A model generated the notes under the pieces. That model worked only from the letters and a program-made list of their open reading frames with translations. It was not told the origin of the DNA and searched no databases. Of a stretch of 64,000 nt of DNA, positions 58,389 through 64,000 are shown one piece after another. This stretch comes from Calendula officinalis (lineage: Eukaryota > Streptophyta > Magnoliopsida > Asterales > Asteraceae), in NCBI GenBank assembly GCA_963853835.1, contig OY970822.1, positions 89,571,135-89,635,134 of the forward strand, written 5' to 3'. Numbering within the stretch: the stretch's first letter is position 1; each line of letters opens with the position of its first letter. The translations under genes and the position numbers were made by a program.

Positions 58389-60394
58389 ATGGATATCCCT
58401 TCTTACGGTGGAGTCCGTACTCGTGCCAAAACCCTAGCTCTCCAAAAAGCCGCCGTTTCCTCCGGTGCCGGTTCATACATTCAACTCCGTAGCCGCCGTC
58501 TTGTCAAGCTAACTGCACCACAACGGCAAAAGGAGAATCGTCTTCCACCAAAACCGAATAAAAATTCTTGCAAAGGAAGGATTTCATCTAGAATTAAGGT
58601 TAATGCTGGGAATTCTTCTGCTTCTGGTCAGAAATTGGTTGAAGCAAAAGAGGCGTTTCATCAAGAGAGAGCGATTAGGGTTTCTGAAAATTTGAGAATC
58701 GACGGTGAAGGTTCATTTGGTGAGAACATATTGGAAACTGAAAGTAGAGAAAGGTGTGTATTATTATTACTCTTATTTTTTACTTTTTAATTCTATTAAT
58801 TGGTTTAATTTATAGATCATAAATTAGGGTTTTATATGTTCTTCCTAATTACCTTCATTTTTTTCTAGGGTTTTGACTATTTTACACCATCCAAGGTTAT
58901 AAATTGGGGGTTTTCTCGAGTTAAATTCTCAATTGCAAAAGTAATTGAGAATTTCTTGCTCTTAAATATTAAATTTTGGTCTTTTTTCTTGACTGAAATA
59001 TGTGAATTGTTTTTCAGCTCCTTGAATTTTTTTAAATTTTGGTTAAAAGTGCAAATTTACTTGAATTAATCCGCCTGTTTTTATTAAATTTTTCTTTGAC
59101 AATGATTGATGTTTGTATCTAATTTTTGATTAATAAATGTGGGTTTTGGAACTTCTGTTTCTCGAGTATATTTTCCTTTCACTGAAAAGTCTCTTCCAAA
59201 AGGGCTTTTCTGCTCTGTCATATTCTTTGATTGTTTCAGACTGCAAGAAAAAAAAAGGTTCTTTCTTTTATAAAAGAATAATAATATAAATTTGTCATAA
59301 GTTCTGAAAAAAGGCAACTTTCAAGGAAGAATTCATGTTACATATTTGATATAAATTTCTAAATTTTTTTATGTTTGTTCTTAAAAGAACTCTGTTTTGA
59401 AAACTCAAATTGCATTGCACTTATTTATCATACACTTTAGTGGCATACTATTTATAATTTCGGTTAAATTGATCGCGGTGTTAGAACTTAGAATGCTCTT
59501 TTGGATCTAGCATTTAGCTTTTTATATATTAGAACATATGAAACAATTTCAAAAAGAAACCACTTTTTACTGTTCGCAATTCATTGGATTCCTTTGTGTT
59601 ACTTAAATCATGCAATATTATTCGTTACTTATTCTTTATTGGGATCGTTATTTTTACGGGCCTATATTATTTAACAAACACCGGGCCCCATGCAAGAATA
59701 TAATTTTATGTTATCTTATAAGAACACTTTTACTTTATGTACATTGTTTAAAACCAACCTAACAATTATTTCAATATTTTTTTTTATTTTTTTTTGTGTG
59801 TGACAGGAGTACCCGAGAGACAACACCGTGCAATTTAATTAGGGATCCTGAAAATATAAGTACTCCTGGTTCATCGACAAAACGGGCTTATTCTACTAAT
59901 CTCAATTACAGAGTTCAGAGTTCTGCACCAAATCACATTTCTACAACAATTGAAATGGACGAGTTTTTCACCGTGCCAGAAAAAATGCAGCAACAAGAGT
60001 TTATTAAGAAGTATATATTTTTTTTCTTTTTACAGTTTGATTATATGATGTTAGAGGTCCCAAAACATGCGTGTTATGGGGAACAGGTCAAAATGGGTTT
60101 GGGCTGAAACGGGTCTTTTTTAAGTACGGGTCAAAGACATTGCTATGTTGGATTTACGAACAAACACTTTTTGGACCATTTTATAGAGTTTTTTTTTTTA
60201 AATAATAAATGTGTTAATTATGATTACAAAAACAATAAGTAAAAGGGTAAAATTGACACCTTTACAAGATCTGAATTTAGTTATCAATTTCTTTAAAAAT
60301 ATTTTGCAGGTACAACTTTGACCCTGTGAATGACAAGCCACTCTCCGGGCGTTTTGAATGGGTGAAAATGGATGGTACCAAAAATGTCAATTAA
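58389..60394 (+). CDS. KRP/ICK cyclin-dependent kinase inhibitor, three exons
   Basis: Exons 58389-58753, 59807-60010 and 60310-60394 join to 217 residues, with donors AG|GTGTGT and AA|GTATAT and acceptors GACAG| and TTGCAG|. The product is a Kip-related protein, a nuclear inhibitor that binds CDKA-cyclin D complexes and restrains the cell cycle and endoreduplication. The N-terminal GVRTRAKTLALQK (8-20) and YIQLRSRRL (30-38) motifs are hallmarks of plant KRPs. The C-terminal inhibitory region (about 172-210) has EMDEFF, then KYNFDPVNDKPLSGRFEWVKM, the only part shared with animal p27Kip1. A seven-residue tail (DGTKNVN) extends beyond the usual end. The middle is Ser/Lys-rich and probably disordered, and its SRR and KR clusters could serve in nuclear import. 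The start ATG at 58389 was chosen because it directly precedes DIPSYGGVRTRA. Frames and splice phases are clean, so the gene looks functional. Which KRP paralogue it is cannot be fixed. Confidence 0.93.
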
Positions 60395-61235
60395 CCGCGG
60401 GCCGGGTCGGGTCGGGTTTGGTGGTCTCATCTTTTTTTCTAGGTTTGAAGTTAATCTAAAGTTTAGTCTAGTCTAGGTGAAGATATGTGTAGAAAATGGA
60501 ATGACCTTTGTTTTCTAATTTCTAATATGTAAAGAAAGGAATGAAAAGGTTTAGTTAGTTAGTTTAGTTTAGATTAGTGTGTAGATTAATGATCTGTAAC
60601 AAGGTTTCTAACAGTAACAGATCATCTACTAACAGGGGAAGAAGAAGAAGAAGAATATGGTGGTGGTGGTTAAGTTAAATGACTCTAGTTAGGTTATGTT
60701 AGTTTTACCATATTGCCCTTTATTGTCTAATGATGGAAAATATTGAAAACACAACACCCCCCTCCCCTCCTCTCTCTTTTTAATAAATTAAATATTAAAT
60801 ATTATTCTACTCCTTTTATTATTTTTATTATTATTTGTTGTGTCTTTGTTTATGATTAGATTTGGTATGGTTTTGCATTCATGTAGATACAAAATATGAT
60901 AGATTTTGATGTTTAAATGTGGATACTTTTACAGTCTTCTTTTATGATGTATGTGGTGGGACAGTTATTGTATAGTGTTGGCAAGAATCTTGTTTTCTCA
61001 ACAATTGTGTCAGTCTGCAACTTTTTCTAATTCACTGAATCTTGTTATTACTTTAACAAATTGAATGATAAAAAGAGTTTTTTTTTTCTGCAAATGATTG
61101 ATTTTTATTGATATTTTGTTATTTGTATAAACTTTGTTTGAGCCTAAAATGCAATAAGCAATCAACAGTTTTATAAGCACTTGGAAACACCAAATGAATA
61201 ATAACTCCGTAATTTTAGGATTAATTTGGGGTAAA
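60395..61235 (+). other. KRP 3' flank and spacer
   Basis: Presumed 3' untranslated region and AT-rich spacer. It includes a short GAAGAAGAAG / TGGTGGTGG patch near 60640-60670. No further gene is seen. Confidence 0.5.
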
Positions 61236-61239
61236 TATA

Positions 61240-61673
61240 GGGATAATTGCTTTTATATCCTTGTAAACTTTATAAATTATTTTTATATCCTTCTCAAATT
61301 CATAAATTATCTCTATATCATTCTAAACTTTATTATTACCTCAATATCCTTCTAAATCTTTAAAACTCACTTTTATGTCCAAAAACCTAAATTAATCTTT
61401 ACTAAATCATTAAAATATCAATAATTATCAAATAAGTATGCAATATATTTGTTGATTATGTACTAGAAATCATGTTTATTTGTCTGTATTATTGATATTA
61501 TTACACTTTAATAAATAATAAAATATGTTTTTGAACATAAAAAAAGGTTTTATTGGTTTGTAAGGATATGAAGGTAATTATAAAGTTTAGAAGGATATAA
61601 AGATAATTTATGAATTTAAGAAGGATATAAAAATAATTTATGGATTTTATAAGGATATAAAAGCAATTATCCC
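61240..61673. repeat. Inverted-repeat element, 434 bp, copy 2
   Basis: Same family and almost the same length as 251-683, starting GGGATAATTGCTTTTATATCC and ending GCAATTATCCC, with the long inverted arms and a central spacer in common (TTGATATTATT-like block). Flanks share only TAAATA. Confidence 0.75.
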
Positions 61674-61871
61674 TAAATAAAATGTCATTTTAAAGTCTTG
61701 ACTACTTCTACCATTCAAAAAGGTTGAATTGGTAAAATGGGGTTAAGATTAAAGCTTGTCTGTGAGGTAAAATCTTAGAAATTTGTCTGCTATTAGACTA
61801 GTACTAACGGTGACCAGACTCAAGTTTAGTTTTAAGTGTCGACTCAAACTTTTTTTTTAAGATCATATACT

Positions 61872-62274
61872 AGGGTTGTTAAAATACACGAAATGAAACG
61901 AAATTGTGGCGAAATCAAAATTAGAATTCGTGTCCGTGTCGTGTAAACAAACACAAAGTCGTTTTATGTTCGTATTCAGAAATTAACACGAAATTGACAC
62001 GATGATTATAATTTTGGGAACATTTAGTAGTAATTTATGTTACATTTTTGTCGTGTTTATTGTGTTTTTCGGTTTTTAAGCATGCACAAAGTAAGCAATT
62101 TGATATTTTTGTTACTTATCCCGTGTTGACGTGTTTATCGTCTATTAATTGAGTCGTCTTCGTTTTTGCAGAAAACAAAACACGACTTCGTGTCGTGTTC
62201 GTATTGAGAAAAACAAATTTGTGTCGTGTCGCGTTACCTAAAAAACGAAACAACATCATAGTTTGACAGGCCTA
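61872..62274. repeat. Decayed relative of the CGTGTCGTGTT hAT-type element
   Basis: AGGGTTGTTAAAATACACGAAA at the left and CATAGTTTGACAGGCCTA at the right follow the ends of 45024-45435. Interior ACACGA/TCGTGT motifs are partly mutated. Confidence 0.6.
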
Positions 62275-62304
62275 TCAAATACATGACTAAATGTGTGTAA
62301 TAAC

Positions 62305-62965
62305 TAGGGATGGAATCGGGTCCGGAACCGACCCGAATGAACCCAGATCCGAAATACCCGGGACCCGATTTTTGATAATTAGTAGACCCGAGAACCGAAC
62401 CGTTTTATAGAATCCGGTTCCAGTTCGGTTCCGGGTACGGTTCGGGTAAATCGGGTATAGACCCGATTGGAACCGAAATAGTAATTAGAGCTGGTTTCGG
62501 GTGTTAGCATCATATTTATTAATTTATACGTTTAATATTAGAATATTTTAAATATAGCAATCGTATAATAAACATAAATCGAATACTACCAATGGTATTA
62601 TGACAAAACAAATTCTCAATTGCTCATAGATCAAATGGTTTCTACTTTCTAATATTTTGAAACATAAATTGCGATCGATCGAAAAAGAAGCATCATATTG
62701 GGGTTTGCATTGACAGTTATATATTAAACTAAAATAGGGTAATATTATTTAGGGTTATGAAAAAATTAATTAAATTTCGGTTCTGGGTCTAGACCCGATT
62801 TGTTCCATACCCGATGTACCCGGACCCGAAATACCCGAGACCCGATTTCATATAAAAGTTGGACCCGTAACCCGACCCGATATTTAGCAATCCGGTTCCA
62901 AACGGTTCCGGTTCCGGTTCTGTACGGGTCCGGGTACGATTCTTCGGTTCTATATCCCATCCCTA
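62305..62965. mobile_element. hAT-type element with ACCCGA/TCGGGT interior, 661 bp
   Basis: Ends TAGGGATGGAATCGGGTCC and TATATCCCATCCCTA, flanked by a perfect 8-bp duplication GTAATAAC (62297-62304, 62966-62973). Both arms are full of CCGGTTCC, ACCCGA and complements, separated by an AT-rich middle. No transposase. Confidence 0.88.
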
Positions 62966-63404
62966 GTAATAACCAAACTCAATATCAAATAGAAAATGAT
63001 TAAAAGCCTAGAAAATGTATTAAAGTGCTCCCTTTTTTTCTTATTTTGCACAGAGTTTGACAGTTGAGCAAACTGAAGCCTATGAGGCAGTGGGAACCTC
63101 AAAATCATTAAAGTCAAGTTGGTTATTCTTTAAATGTCATCATTACAGTTGAAAACAATATTAGGTTTATCAATACCATTAACTCTTAATCTCTAACTAA
63201 AAATATTGGGTTGTTCACTGAGTGGGTGTTTGACTGCTTTAATATTTTAGACACTAATGGAACTTTTTCAAGATGCTAATCAAGAATTCAGCATATTCTA
63301 CAAAAGGGCATAATGGTCAATTTGCTTTTGGTTGAGATAAACATATACTGTGTGTTGAGGTTGGATAATAACAGATACTGAAAGCAACTCATCATCAAGG
63401 GTAG

Positions 63405-63702
<298 letters not shown>

Positions 63703-64000
63703 AAGGGTAGCACAGGTGCAAGTGCAACATGTAACATGTGGTTTGCTGTACCCATTTTTGGCCATTTAGTTAGCTTTTGGTCCTACTCTCAATCAATACT
63801 CATACTTTCGAGTACGGCAATCATTGGAAAGTTTCTTTTTTTTTTTTTTTTTTGTAAGAATTTCTAAATTTTGGCGGATTAAATCAATTATTCGAAAGTT
63901 ATCAAAACCGTCAACGTTAGCTTTTTTTTTTTTTAAATAAAAACCCGTAAGTTGCTATGCATATATTGAACTTTTGATCAAAACATTAGTGATCTTAGTA

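Noticed and set aside
58213..58476. Minus-strand frame of 87 residues over the KRP start
   Set aside because: It overlaps the KRP leader and first exon, is driven by the CT-repeat, and has no recognisable domain.

Overview
This window is nuclear DNA from a flowering plant, most likely a eudicot. The evidence is AT-rich sequence, genes split by GT-AG introns, an intron-containing elongator tRNA-Met gene, plant-only protein families (jasmonate co-receptor, KRP/ICK inhibitor, chloroplast-type DnaJ) and a dense load of plant transposable elements. The style of the repeats suggests an asterid, perhaps Asteraceae, but that part is only an impression.

Only a handful of genes can be supported. In order they are: a two-exon DNAJ20-like chaperone (minus, 7500-10336); an intronless COI1-like F-box/LRR gene (minus, 24286-26055); a tRNA-Met gene with a 12-nt intron (minus, 28785-28870); an 11-exon type I membrane protein of unknown function (minus, 37179-40205); a small secreted peptide precursor with a TDIF/CLE-like tail (plus, 45995-46222); and a three-exon KRP/ICK cyclin-dependent-kinase inhibitor (plus, 58389-60394). 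Splice sites for the DNAJ20, membrane-protein and KRP genes were placed by hand, and the reading frames close exactly. Broken genes include the C-terminal half of a BAHD acyltransferase (2378-2836), a choline-kinase N-terminal fragment (about 21351-21594) and a glycine-rich protein remnant (48243-48620).

The rest is mobile DNA, and much of it can be delimited to the base by target-site duplications. There is a Ty1/copia element with 603-bp LTRs that differ at only three positions (29794-35711, TSD GTAAC), a related solo LTR (42937-43462, TSD TAAAA), several non-autonomous Helitrons ending in a GC-rich hairpin plus CTAG, a Mutator-type element with 9-bp TSD (5344-6400), Stowaway and Tourist MITEs, and many hAT-type elements with 8-bp TSDs. 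Several elements are nested. One 3-kb Helitron (49874-52870) carries exon fragments that look like the KH-domain gene RIK.

The genes do not form a functional cluster; they look like ordinary single plant genes separated by repeat-filled spacers. The points I find most interesting are the divergent, intronless COI1 paralogue with changed hormone-pocket residues, the TDIF-like peptide missing three residues of its core motif, the RIK capture by a Helitron, a short repeat family whose two ends are near-perfect 30-bp palindromes, and a local segmental duplication that supplies empty sites for two insertions.
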